From NCBI GenBank assembly GCA_018806985.1, contig JADANN010000438.1, positions 694,001 to 758,000 on the forward strand: 64,000 nt of DNA, in the 5' to 3' direction. Origin of the DNA: Angiostrongylus vasorum. Its lineage: Eukaryota > Nematoda > Chromadorea > Rhabditida > Metastrongylidae. The translations under genes and the position numbers were made by a program. Positions 50,601-54,967 of this stretch are shown one piece after another. Every line of letters starts with the position of its first letter. Positions within the stretch are counted from its first letter, which is position 1. Under the pieces are notes generated by a model. It made no database searches. It had not been told where the DNA came from and saw only the letters and a program-made list of their open reading frames with translations.

Positions 50601-51029
50601 TTTCCTTATGATTTCGGAGTTTAAACATTTGAAGTCAAAATAGGGAATTCTTATCTGTTCCAATACAGAGAAAGGACAACGTCTGTTCTGTAACTCTGCA
50701 AATTTCTCAGCTTCCCAGATAGTCTTGTTATCGAAAAATTACCGACGATCGTCAGAAAAATCACAATCGAGCGTTGTATGCCAATTGGTGAAGACTCGAT
50801 GTAGCGGATTACCTCTCTCAGCGTTAAAGTTTTAGTCCGTTGTTATTTAATAATATTTGTTTAGACGGGTCGACTATTACATGTTGTATCTCAAAGGTGC
50901 CTGGAGATGACAAAAGATGGTGCAAAGTTACAAATGTCACCATGTGACACCAGAAATATTTACCAGCACTGGAAATTTAAAATTTATGATGTCGAGAAGG
51001 CCAACCAATACGGAGTAATTCTACCATAG
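20567..51029 (+). CDS. gly-3: Polypeptide N-acetylgalactosaminyltransferase, GLY-3-like (whole gene, 14 coding exons per transcript)
   Basis: The product transfers GalNAc from UDP-GalNAc to Ser/Thr of proteins in the Golgi, the first step of mucin-type O-glycosylation. By-eye splicing gives an N-terminal signal anchor (about residues 10-30), a stem, a GT27 catalytic domain ([14 protein letters not shown] metal site at about 258-260; [22 protein letters not shown]) and a C-terminal ricin-type lectin domain with three QxW repeats. Exon lengths 111, 120, 114, 119, 178, 154, 107, 107, 118, 86, 100, 129, alpha (111/105/102), 129 and 165 nt agree in phase throughout. The total of 612-615 aa is normal for the family. 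Symbol assigned from remembered similarity to C. elegans GLY-3. Introns 4, 5, 6, 12, 13 and 14 are filled with transposons. Exon 6 as given is out of frame at its 5' part, so the gene is either a recent pseudogene or carries sequence errors there. Confidence 0.93.
20712..20775 (+). repeat. Direct repeat flanking an intronic SINE-A, left copy
   Basis: GTACTAGACGTTTTCTCTCA onward matches 21064-21128 at roughly 85 per cent by eye; far longer than a SINE target-site duplication. Confidence 0.75.
20779..21060 (+). repeat. SINE-A copy in gly intron 1
   Basis: GAGCGTTTGGCGCAGTGGTC head, ends GAGCTTTATCCTTTTTT. Confidence 0.85.
21064..21128 (+). repeat. Direct repeat flanking an intronic SINE-A, right copy
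   Basis: TTACCAGACGTTTTCTCTTA onward; pairs with 20712-20775. Confidence 0.75.
21360..21479 (+). CDS. gly-3: gly exon 2: stem region
   Basis: 40 codons, phase 0 to 0, between a GTTTAG acceptor and a GTAAGG donor. It encodes a hydrophilic, low-complexity Pro/Glu/Lys-rich stretch ([16 protein letters not shown]) typical of the luminal stem joining the membrane anchor to the catalytic domain. It is not strongly conserved in the family, so the call rests on frame and splice signals. Confidence 0.75.
21505..21615 (+). repeat. CT-rich tract in gly intron 2
   Basis: About 110 bases of almost pure pyrimidine, starting some 25 bases after the exon 2 donor. The Glu/Arg/Lys-rich frames on the other strand are its shadow. 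It could bind polypyrimidine-tract proteins, but only composition supports that. Confidence 0.8.
21822..22075 (+). repeat. Diverged SINE-A-like copy in gly intron 2
   Basis: Head with ATGGTTAGAGCTGC and TTGGTTCGATCTCA (B-box-like), end CAGTAACCTCTCGAAAGCTC; heavily decayed. Confidence 0.5.
22458..22571 (+). CDS. gly-3: gly exon 3: start of conserved region
   Basis: 38 codons, phase 0, acceptor TTTTTTAG, donor GTGCAG (weak). It ends in [10 protein letters not shown], matching the GKAVxI signature that opens the conserved region of GalNAc-transferases. Followed by a 67-bp intron. Confidence 0.82.
22639..22757 (+). CDS. gly-3: gly exon 4
   Basis: Starts [20 protein letters not shown], the family block with NAFNxYxSDxIS, and ends LPENADKE. 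119 nt, phase 0 to 2; the last codon (GA|A) is completed by exon 5. Donor GTGAGA. The 1.9-kb intron 4 carries a truncated RTE copy and a PLE-like tail. Confidence 0.9.
23012..23965 (+). pseudogene. Truncated RTE-type LINE in gly intron 4
   Basis: Begins inside the reverse transcriptase ([18 protein letters not shown], about 23018-23080), skips most of the core, then carries the C-terminal block ([18 protein letters not shown], about 23670-23725) and ends near CGACTAACCGGATTAATAG. It parallels 33190-34480 of the larger copy with internal deletions and stops. Inactive. Confidence 0.8.
24170..24470 (+). repeat. PLE-type tail, GGCTCTGAAGAAGACC subfamily
   Basis: Core ATCGGCTCTGAAGAAGACCA then CATCGAAACCTTAGCCGG at 24349-24391, with a tail to AGACCTCGTGTAAGCCC. 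Same subfamily as 38940-39500 and 57885-58140. Confidence 0.6.
24683..24860 (+). CDS. gly-3: gly exon 5: nucleotide-sugar binding core
   Basis: 178 nt. It encodes [20 protein letters not shown] and then [10 protein letters not shown], the hallmark N-terminal half of the GT-A fold in GalNAc-transferases (the VDD motif contacts the nucleotide). Acceptor CTCTTAG, donor GTTTGG. Ends in phase 0 after HLK. Confidence 0.95.
25268..25578 (+). mobile_element. SINE-A insertion with 12-bp target-site duplication (gly intron 5)
   Basis: TATTGCTTTAGT at 25268-25279 is repeated exactly at 25567-25578, bracketing a full-length SINE-A (GCGCGTGTGGCGCAGTGG to GCTTTATGCTTTTA). The duplication shows retroposition and the copy is young. 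Confidence 0.93.
25680..25833 (+). CDS. gly-3: gly exon 6: catalytic DxH exon, internally frameshifted
   Basis: The acceptor is TCTCTAG directly before AACCGC; the donor is GTTAGT. Family-like residues appear in two frames. [20 protein letters not shown] is read in a frame one base out from the junction. After a GGG run at 25745-25747 the frame becomes [11 protein letters not shown] and [11 protein letters not shown], with the DSH metal ligands. Length (154 nt) and outer phases fit the rest of the gene, because a missing G at the junction and an extra G at 25745-25747 cancel. Strictly spliced, the mRNA hits TGA at 25698-25700. Either two sequence errors or real inactivation. Confidence 0.85.
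26558..27833 (+). mobile_element. mariner-family DNA transposon with both terminal inverted repeats (gly intron 6)
   Basis: Left end TTGGGTTGTTCAGAAATAAA matches the complement of the right end (TTAGGTTGTACAGAAATAAA) for about 30 bases with few differences. Length is 1276 bp, normal for mariner. Both flanks are CA rather than the usual TA. Confidence 0.93.
26780..27770 (+). pseudogene. mariner transposase, inactivated
   Basis: A cut-and-paste transposase of the Tc1/mariner superfamily. Visible pieces: [15 protein letters not shown] and [16 protein letters not shown] (N-terminal DNA binding), KWVPHELND, then [20 protein letters not shown] with the first catalytic Asp, LLHDNARPH (second Asp, about 27450-27482) and YSADLSPT-like remains near 27545-27575 (third Asp region). 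The main frame (26831-27271) ends in TGA just after the first catalytic block. The second half lies in other frames, so at least one nonsense change and several frameshifts separate them. No autonomous activity expected. Confidence 0.9.
27868..28570. repeat. Inverted SINE-C pair (gly intron 6)
   Basis: Inverted copies (about 27868-28135 and 28140-28230) face a + copy (about 28235-28565, with head GCGCCTTCGTGGTGCAGTCT and TGATTCGATCTGG). TTACAACCACAAC and its complement meet at 28218-28275, giving a strong potential hairpin just upstream of exon 7. Confidence 0.75.
28597..28703 (+). CDS. gly-3: gly exon 7
   Basis: Opens with the split Gly codon then [20 protein letters not shown] and ends in YHHSK, matching the GT27 block after the DxH motif. 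107 nt, phase 1 to 0, acceptor TTTTTAG, donor GTTGGT, followed by an 86-bp intron. Confidence 0.95.
28790..28896 (+). CDS. gly-3: gly exon 8
   Basis: Encodes [20 protein letters not shown], the conserved FxWxLxFxW region, and ends at HIDPV plus two bases of Arg. Acceptor ATTTTTAG, donor GTACGT; phase 0 to 2. Confidence 0.95.
29105..29222 (+). CDS. gly-3: gly exon 9: Gal/GalNAc-T motif
   Basis: Encodes [13 protein letters not shown], then [20 protein letters not shown], the Gal/GalNAc-transferase motif with the invariant WGGENLE. 118 nt, phase 2 to 0, donor GTATAG. Confidence 0.96.
29520..29700 (+). repeat. SINE-C-like fragment (gly intron 9)
   Basis: TTGGTTGGTGTAGTGGATAG and GGTAAGGGTAATCGCAAGTT resemble the family head; the rest is decayed. 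Confidence 0.45.
29761..29846 (+). CDS. gly-3: gly exon 10
   Basis: Encodes [20 protein letters not shown] then RKRSPYKW. The CGG, PCSxVGHxFR and PY elements are invariant in the family. 86 nt, phase 0 to 2, acceptor TTTGTGTAG, donor GTAATT. Confidence 0.96.
29998..30097 (+). CDS. gly-3: gly exon 11
   Basis: Encodes [20 protein letters not shown] then [13 protein letters not shown]; the NxxRxAEVWxDxYK signature closes the catalytic domain. 100 nt, phase 2 to 0, acceptor ATTCAG, donor GTTGGT. Confidence 0.95.
30258..30305 (+). repeat. 24-bp tandem duplication covering the exon 12 acceptor
   Basis: The unit TTTACTTCTAG plus GGTGACTTTGGTG occurs exactly twice, at 30258-30281 and 30282-30305. 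Confidence 0.98.
30293..30421 (+). CDS. gly-3: gly exon 12: linker to lectin domain
   Basis: Encodes [20 protein letters not shown] and ends [11 protein letters not shown]. 43 codons, phase 0 to 0, donor GTATGT. Its acceptor lies in the second copy of a 24-bp tandem duplication. Using the first copy (exon start 30269) would add eight in-frame codons ending in TAG, so only the downstream site makes protein. Intron 12 is about 10.3 kb and contains the RTE element. Confidence 0.93.
31257..32460 (+). pseudogene. RTE endonuclease domain
   Basis: The 354-codon open frame 31257-32321 contains a family-typical start ([13 protein letters not shown]), [10 protein letters not shown] (catalytic Glu), FVVYAPTS and [14 protein letters not shown]. 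Just before the next motif the frame slips in a C-run (about 32269-32277). [20 protein letters not shown] and [12 protein letters not shown] then continue in another frame to 32455. These are the APE endonuclease signature residues, which nick target DNA for insertion. One single-base indel inactivates the domain; otherwise it is well preserved. Confidence 0.9.
32999..33700 (+). pseudogene. RTE reverse transcriptase core, inactivated
   Basis: [18 protein letters not shown] opens the domain (32999 on). [20 protein letters not shown] and [18 protein letters not shown] follow. TGA at 33362 interrupts; [18 protein letters not shown] (motif A) and [16 protein letters not shown] (motif B) continue after it. 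Motif C should read as F/YADD at about 33655-33675, but the bases CTTCGCTTTCTAATGACATC have lost material and shift frame, destroying the catalytic aspartates. The copy cannot reverse transcribe. Confidence 0.9.
33701..34440 (+). pseudogene. RTE C-terminal region
   Basis: Fragments across several frames, including [20 protein letters not shown], then [16 protein letters not shown] and a stop after APRQGKK near 34428. The same end is found at 23670-23900 and 49690-49900, so three copies share this 3' module. Confidence 0.85.
34540..34825 (+). repeat. SINE-C copy next to the RTE tail
   Basis: AACTGGGTCCAATGCCGGTT, GATGTAGTGGTGAACGCG, ACACCTGCGGTCCTGCAAAT, GTAAAAAGTTAACAT. Begins within about 30 bases of the RTE 3' end. 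Confidence 0.75.
35435..35828 (-). repeat. Family D copy
   Basis: TTACTTGTATACTTGAGTG to GATGAGGCAGTAAACCG, with TGGTGTTGATTTACTCTTAC in the middle. Solo copy; the frame 35646-35828 is its shadow. Confidence 0.75.
36862..37625. repeat. SINE-C cluster (one inverted, two in tandem)
   Basis: An inverted copy at about 36862-37185, then + copies at about 37187-37375 and 37376-37620. The copies join through CAACTACAGCCTCAGCTTAA, suggesting the family amplified partly as tandem units. Confidence 0.75.
38150..38455 (-). repeat. SINE-B copy
   Basis: From ATCTACTATGCGGATCCCAG to the head complement ACTACCACTGTGCAATCTCC, with GCGCAATCGAACTAACACCA (B-box complement). Confidence 0.8.
38920..39510. repeat. 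Inverted pair of PLE-type tails
   Basis: Inverted arm 38925-39010 (CCGCTAACGTTTCGACGTCT) and + arm 39410-39500 (GTCGGCTCTGAGGAAGAAAA then CGGAACGTTAGCCG), about 400 bases apart. Confidence 0.65.
39520..39835 (+). repeat. SINE-B copy (left arm of a tail-to-tail pair)
   Basis: GGGTAGCGGTGTGGTTAATG head, end GATGATGGGTCATGTAAATA. Confidence 0.7.
39868..40178 (-). repeat. SINE-B copy (right arm of a tail-to-tail pair)
   Basis: TAACATGACCTATAATCACATC to GGCATCACTAACTACTTCGC then GTATCCGCCC. It follows the + copy by about 33 bases; an AAT-rich tract lies at 40180-40215. Confidence 0.7.
40215..40570. repeat. SINE-C inverted pair with AAT microsatellite borders
   Basis: An inverted copy (about 40215-40425) abuts a + partial copy (about 40428-40515). 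AAT/ATA repeats lie on both sides. It sits about 150 bases upstream of lectin exon alpha-1. Confidence 0.7.
40719..40829 (+). CDS. gly-3: gly alternative lectin alpha exon 1 (carries a nonsense codon)
   Basis: 37 codons from a weak acceptor (ATGTTGAG) to a GTAGGC donor, phase 0 to 0. After the first codon (ATT) comes TGA, then [20 protein letters not shown] and [11 protein letters not shown]. The sister exons begin with a Leu codon, CGA and AAT, so TGA looks like CGA changed by one C-to-T transition. CLD and CHGxGGNQ are the alpha-repeat hallmarks; splicing to exon 14 would complete the QxW motif as NQ|YW. As written it can only give truncated product, or act as a poison exon. Confidence 0.82.
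40877..40981 (+). CDS. gly-3: gly alternative lectin alpha exon 2
   Basis: 35 codons, phase 0 to 0, good acceptor GGCTTTCAG, donor GTTTGA. It encodes [20 protein letters not shown] then [15 protein letters not shown]. It carries the same LRN start, C-x-D cysteine and CHGxGGNQ end as the exons on either side, so it substitutes for them rather than following them. The loop between the cysteines is acidic (TTEENES), whereas exon alpha-1 is basic (KLSPHEKQK) and alpha-3 near neutral. The intron separating it from alpha-1 is only 47 bp. Confidence 0.88.
41579..41680 (+). CDS. gly-3: gly alternative lectin alpha exon 3
   Basis: 34 codons, phase 0 to 0, acceptor AAATGTAG, donor GTCTGC. It encodes [20 protein letters not shown] then [14 protein letters not shown]. 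The third version of the alpha repeat, with CHM in place of CHG. A pyrimidine-rich tract lies upstream (about 41395-41530). Using this exon with exons 1-12, 14 and 15 gives 612 aa. Confidence 0.88.
42333..42570 (-). repeat. SINE-A copy (left arm of a head-to-head pair)
   Basis: AAAGGATAAAGCTCTCGGCG to GAGGATCGATCCCATGTGT; the tRNA-like head is cut. Confidence 0.8.
42757..43020 (+). repeat. SINE-A copy (right arm of a head-to-head pair)
   Basis: GTGCGTGTAGCACAGTTGTC head, then CTCGATATTTCGGTAACCC; diverged. Confidence 0.7.
43021..44166. other. gly intron sequence, no gene recognised
   Basis: Unassigned AT-rich intron, with a scrap resembling a PLE tail at about 43715-43765 (GAGCTGACACGAGGTTGG). 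Confidence 0.5.
44167..44295 (+). CDS. gly-3: gly exon 14: lectin beta repeat
   Basis: Encodes [20 protein letters not shown] then [20 protein letters not shown] completes the alpha QxW motif; the rest is the beta repeat with its own QEW. 43 codons, phase 0 to 0, acceptor ATTTAG, donor GTATAA. Confidence 0.94.
44400..44706 (-). repeat. SINE-B copy (gly intron 14)
   Basis: ATCTACTGGGCGGATCCCAG to CACTACCTTTGTGCTATCCG, with GAGCGGAATCGAACTAGCAC. One of the best-preserved copies. Confidence 0.85.
44765..44965 (+). repeat. SINE-C copy (gly intron 14)
   Basis: GCATGGTGTGGTGGTGAACG to TAGGCAGTAAATAAAAAGGT. Confidence 0.8.
45075..45290. repeat. PLE-type tail pair, decayed
   Basis: Inverted core at 45100-45145 (GACTTCGCCTTCTTCAGGGC) and a + core at about 45208-45240 (CTCTGAAGAAGACGCTGTCG). 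Confidence 0.5.
45300..45625 (+). repeat. SINE-B copy
   Basis: AGAGCACACTGGTTAGTGGT head; end GATGAATGCGAGGAATACGA and CCGCACAGTAGATATGTTGA. A scrap of family D (TACTTGGATATTCGAATGGC) lies at about 45722. Confidence 0.65.
46852..47252 (+). pseudogene. Unrecognised coding-like fragment with one frameshift, inside gly intron 14
   Basis: The frame 46852-47030 reads ...[20 protein letters not shown], then [17 protein letters not shown] and [10 protein letters not shown]. At about 47030 (TCACTTCTGG) the coding-like sequence moves to another frame: [18 protein letters not shown], continuing Ser-rich to a TAG at 47250. The two halves join smoothly if two bases are extra, which suggests one protein broken by a small indel. 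A possible acceptor (AACTAG) precedes 46852. I do not recognise the family. It could be a decayed gene copy or an exon carried in by a transposon; no domain is visible. Confidence 0.4.
47895..48275 (-). repeat. SINE-B copy
   Basis: GTCTACTTTGCGGATCTCAG to CATCACTACCACTGTCCTATCCG, GAGCGGAATCGAACTAGCAT. Confidence 0.8.
48276..49669. other. gly intron sequence, no gene recognised
   Basis: Mostly unassigned. CACGCTGAAGAAGAGAAGCA at about 48779 resembles a decayed PLE core, and about 48890-49040 shows loose likeness to family D (TACTCATACCTAGGCCTC). No coding signature. Confidence 0.4.
49670..49965 (+). pseudogene. RTE 3' end fragment
   Basis: ACGACAACCGATGGACAACA, CGCACAGCTGGAAGACCACC and GGTCGAGTCACTCAACAGTC parallel the 3' module at 34240-34490; about 300 bp, broken by stops. 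Confidence 0.75.
50112..50180 (-). repeat. SINE-A end fragment
   Basis: AAGCTTTCGGTGTGGATCAA and CATGCATTCGAC only. Confidence 0.6.
50295..50465 (+). repeat. SINE-C copy
   Basis: GCATGGTGTGGTGGTGAACG, CGTTCGTTCCCCGCCGC, GTTATCTCAGCATCGTTGTG. Confidence 0.75.
50865..51029 (+). CDS. gly-3: gly exon 15: lectin gamma repeat and C-terminus
   Basis: Encodes [20 protein letters not shown], then [10 protein letters not shown] and a tail ending in ILP before TAG. This is the gamma lectin repeat with QHW. 54 codons plus stop, acceptor TTTGTTTAG. I see no AATAAA within about 900 bases; the first is near 51955, so the 3' end is unsettled. Confidence 0.93.
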   Translation, partial: TGRLLHVVSQRCLEMTKDGAKLQMSPCDTRNIYQHWKFKIYDVEKANQYGVILP

Positions 51030-52639
51030 TTCAGTGTTTATACGAAGAAGTTGAGTTTGAATTTAGTGTCACGATCGTCTTGTCGTTACTGTAGTTATAG
51101 TGGTTCATATTTTCATCCTCATATTCGCTCAATGGAACTCCAGTGATGTTTTTGCGCTTCTAAGTAGTGTCATCCTTCATTGCATAGCACATTCCGCAGA
51201 GTTTCACAGTTTAGTTGGATATTATGGTCGTATGCTTATCAAGCGCTATATGCTTTCTTAGAAGCTTTACGCTTAGCAGTCAGTGTGTTATCGAGTCGAT
51301 TTTTTCTTTTTCCTTTGGGGTGATTGTAATTTTTTTCTCATCATATGTTGTGACATAAGTCCATTGTTTTGTTGGCTTCTTTTTGTTTGATAGTGTTATT
51401 GTGTTATTATGCTCTATTGATGTTTCGATAAGATCATTCCCTTTCCGAATACTTTTCATATCCTGACTGCATGTAACTCTTTACGTCTGCCCTTTGCAGT
51501 TTTGCGGACGAGTTCGCGCGTCACCGGCGGCATTTTGTGCCAACATTCCTTTCTGTGGGTCTTTTTCATCTCCTTTCCACTTTTCTATCTCCCTCTCGTC
51601 ATACCGTGTATTTATATCTGTGATTTGTGTGGAATAATCGGCACTTATTCACTTGTTCCTTCTTTCTTTGTTTCTGCCTATCTGCCACAAATCGTCTGTG
51701 CATAGTACTTTAATTCCCACATGCCAGTGTGATAGTTGTCCACCACCGTGCCCTCATGTTTAAAGGGGTGTGCAATGTGTTTTTTTTTTCTTCTCTTTTC
51801 TGTCATGTACATTTGCGGTGATATTTCTTATAACAGAGTTATAAGGAAAGTAATAGAGTTGTTAATTCTCAGATGAAGCATACATTCGTATGTACCCATC
51901 CTCCTATATGTGCCTGAATTGCTGGATAGATGTAGTGGTTACTCGGTGATTAAAAATAAAGCTTTTTTATGGAGAGGGTAGACGTCGTCAAGTTTCAACA
52001 GTCGTACGAATTTGACTTCGTCTCATCACAGTTACGTATACTTCAGGACTGTAATGATTGCTAACATAAGCTCGTCCTAAAACGAGTTTCGGATGAAAAT
52101 ATCAAACATTTTAGTTTGAATTATACACCTTACATCGCATTTCGGCAGCTTGTAAAACCTCATGCCGTGGCGAGACGGTAAAGCACAAGGATTTTTCGTA
52201 ACAAATTATGCAGAAATTATACTTTACTGGCAATCTTGTAAGTAACGAGACTCCAGCGAATCAGCGGTTTCCATTCGTCCATTGCGAGTATGCCCATCGG
52301 AAAATCCAACGTCTCTACCGTGAGAAAGATTGTATCCCTCCGAGCTCAACGGCGAGCCCAAACCTCCTCTCATCTAGTTGACTGTTATTTGGTTGCCGGC
52401 AAGCCATTCACATATACATAGCTCCGATTACACACGGAATACTAGAAAATAACTGCCTATTTCAAAATCCTTGATTTGTTTCTTAACTATAATTTTTTCA
52501 AGAATTGAGTACGAAGGGAAGCGGCATGGAATGGAGTTCTATTTAAAATTCGGTATGGGAGACAGTATTGGCCATCAGCTTTTAAAACTGCATAGAAACC
52601 ACATAAACAGATTTCACGAAGAACTGGTAGGATAGCAGG
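51030..52639. other. 3' flank of the gly gene, no further gene recognised
   Basis: AT- and pyrimidine-rich. The first AATAAA-like signal is near 51955. The 67-codon frame at 51502-51705 follows a CTTTGCAG but has no family signature. Confidence 0.45.
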
Positions 52640-54967
52640 CATGCATTCTCATATCTACCCTCCAGGTTCTTCCAAAGTTGTTGGTTTGTTAGACTGGATT
52701 TGCTCCTGTAACCAACCCCAACGAAAAAAAGTCGCAGGACGTTAAGTCAACGCTTCTGTCTGGCTACTCATGCGGAACGCGACGGGTCAACCTCTCAAGG
52801 GGGCGGGAATGACAGTATTGTGGCTTCTAAGCGGACCTTTTGGGGCGCTTCTTAAACAGAATTTGTACGCAGAGAAAGACCAGCCTTTATTCCCTTGCTG
52901 CTTGCTCCACTGAGATTTTTTTGTGCAATGGGTAAAAATTCTTTGAACTTGCACAACCTCCAGGTCACTGGAATTGTATGGGCGACCGCTATTTTGAGTA
53001 TCGCGTACTGATCTTGTGGTCATGAGTTTTGTACCACAATTCCTGGTCGTCTTTGCGTCAACTTAATTATATCTCCCTTCAATGGTTCTCTACCATCTTT
53101 TTACGTTAGCAGCTGGTCTCCAAACTTCGTAGAGTGCAGCTAGCTGGTCATGTTCTAGCAGGCTAGAACGTCCAGCTGTATTCGTTGGCGTTCCAAATTT
53201 CAAATAAAACAATCAATCTAAAAAAAATTGCAATGTGGGTTTACTTCCCATGCTATAAGTAACATATACAAAAAAATTGTAGAAAAAATATTATGATGCA
53301 TGAGTAAAATACAGCCGTTTGAAGATAGGGAGCTACTTTTAAATCAATCTCTTCTGTACACTAAACTTTCAACTCATTCGGATACAGCAGGGACGGCAAT
53401 TTTATCCTTTGAATCCAGTTGTGCCTGAAAGTGATTGTTCAAATTCCAACACCGACTTTCTTCCAACCTCGGCATTGATAGATAATTCGCTGTTTTTCTT
53501 GATCAGCAAAAACGAAATTGTTTAGAGCATTTAGAAAAAACACAATAGCTGACGTTTCGGCGGTTTCACCTTCTCCAGAGCCTTGAAAGGTCAAACTGAC
53601 ATGCCACCCACTCAGGCAAACACTTTCATAACCTCACCGGTGCGGGGTCGATCCCATGTGTATTGCAGAGCACCTCTAATCACAAGCACCTCTGCAACTG
53701 TTAAGAATTAATAATCGAAGTTTAGCAAGGCATTCTGCACAAGTTAAGGCACACACAATATTTAACATAAAATCTTTGTTGAGAGCTCTCTGTACCACGT
53801 GAATTTGTGAAAAATAGAAGACTACCCGTAGTGTCCCCGCAACACTCTGTGAACCAAGCGGTTTCGTCTGCGTCTCTAATCATTCCTTGCCGCGCGGACT
53901 AGTTGCGTTGCGGATGCGACGCGTTTCTCACATCTTATGTGCGCTCGCTGGGCTTCACTTTCCCAATTTTAAATTTTACATCTTTAGATTTCTGTATTAC
54001 TTTTGTTGGCCAGCTCATACCAGTATTTTTAGTTGATTACGGATACTTCAGCATAAGGTCTGAACTCATTAACCTGCTGATTCTCCACATTATCGATTTT
54101 TTCAACATCGAGCGAACATCAGCTATCATGTACGCTGCACGATAAGTGTTGAGAATATGGTGGTCTTTGTGTAGATTAAATTTCTTGTGGTCCATCGCAT
54201 TCGTAACGATGCGCGTTGATTTCAACGCGTAGCTGAGGAAGGGATACCGGAGGGTTTTTCTTCCTACATCTTTTACTCATTAGATAACGTAATCCGAGAA
54301 AAGCTATGTTCTACACTTAATAGTCTACAAGAAAGTGTTGCAATGCGGGTTTGTTTATTCCTTCATTAAGACTGCTGCTAATCAAGATAATACTTTGTGT
54401 CTCGTTTTTAGATGAAGTAAAACAACAGACGATGCGCGTTGAGTCCAATACATACATTAAGCGACAAATAACTTGATGTCGCAAATATGTTGGAAAAACT
54501 TTCGTTCTGCTTCAACTGTGGGTTAACCAAATATTCATGAAAATAATGCGGAACGAGGATAAAGCGTGATAGTCACAATAATCAGAAAATAAGTGCAGTG
54601 GTTGGCAACTAATGACCTACACTTTTATACCCAGCCTGTTGTTATGTATTCCAGTCACCTATCGTTAATCCAGAGCGCGTGTGGCGCAGTGGTTGGAGAC
54701 GCCACTGCGACACACACGTGGAATCGACCCAGCGCTCATGGCTCACTAATTCTTCCATCCTTCCGGGGTCGGCAAACTGGTATCAGACTAGTCTAGGAGG
54801 ATAGCAGCACTGGCTCGATACATCGGTAGGCCACCACGAGCCATTGTAAAGGCCAATTATGCATTTAGTCAACTCCAACGATAGTTAATGAACTCGAATG
54901 CATGGCGCATCCCTCGTGGATTGATCAACGCCGAGAGCTTTATCCTTTATCCGTTCATCGTTAATCC
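52640..54967. repeat. Tandem duplication, copy 1
   Basis: About 2 kb that recurs at 54968-57027, e.g. GTTGTTGGTTTGTTAGA, GATCCAGTTGTGCCTGAAAG, TCAGCTATCATGTACGCTGC and AGCTGAGGAAGGGATACCGG. It contains an inverted PLE tail (about 53510-53640) and, near its end, a SINE-A absent from copy 2. Confidence 0.88.
54661..54967 (+). mobile_element. SINE-A insertion with 11-bp target-site duplication
   Basis: ATCGTTAATCC at 54661-54671 and 54957-54967 brackets a 285-bp SINE-A. Copy 2 of the duplication has the empty site (CATCGTTAATCCTG at about 57018), so both ends of the element are exactly defined. Confidence 0.95.

Noticed and set aside
53903..54145. 80-codon open frame in the tandem duplication
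   Set aside because: The corresponding frame in the second copy is disrupted and no protein family is apparent.
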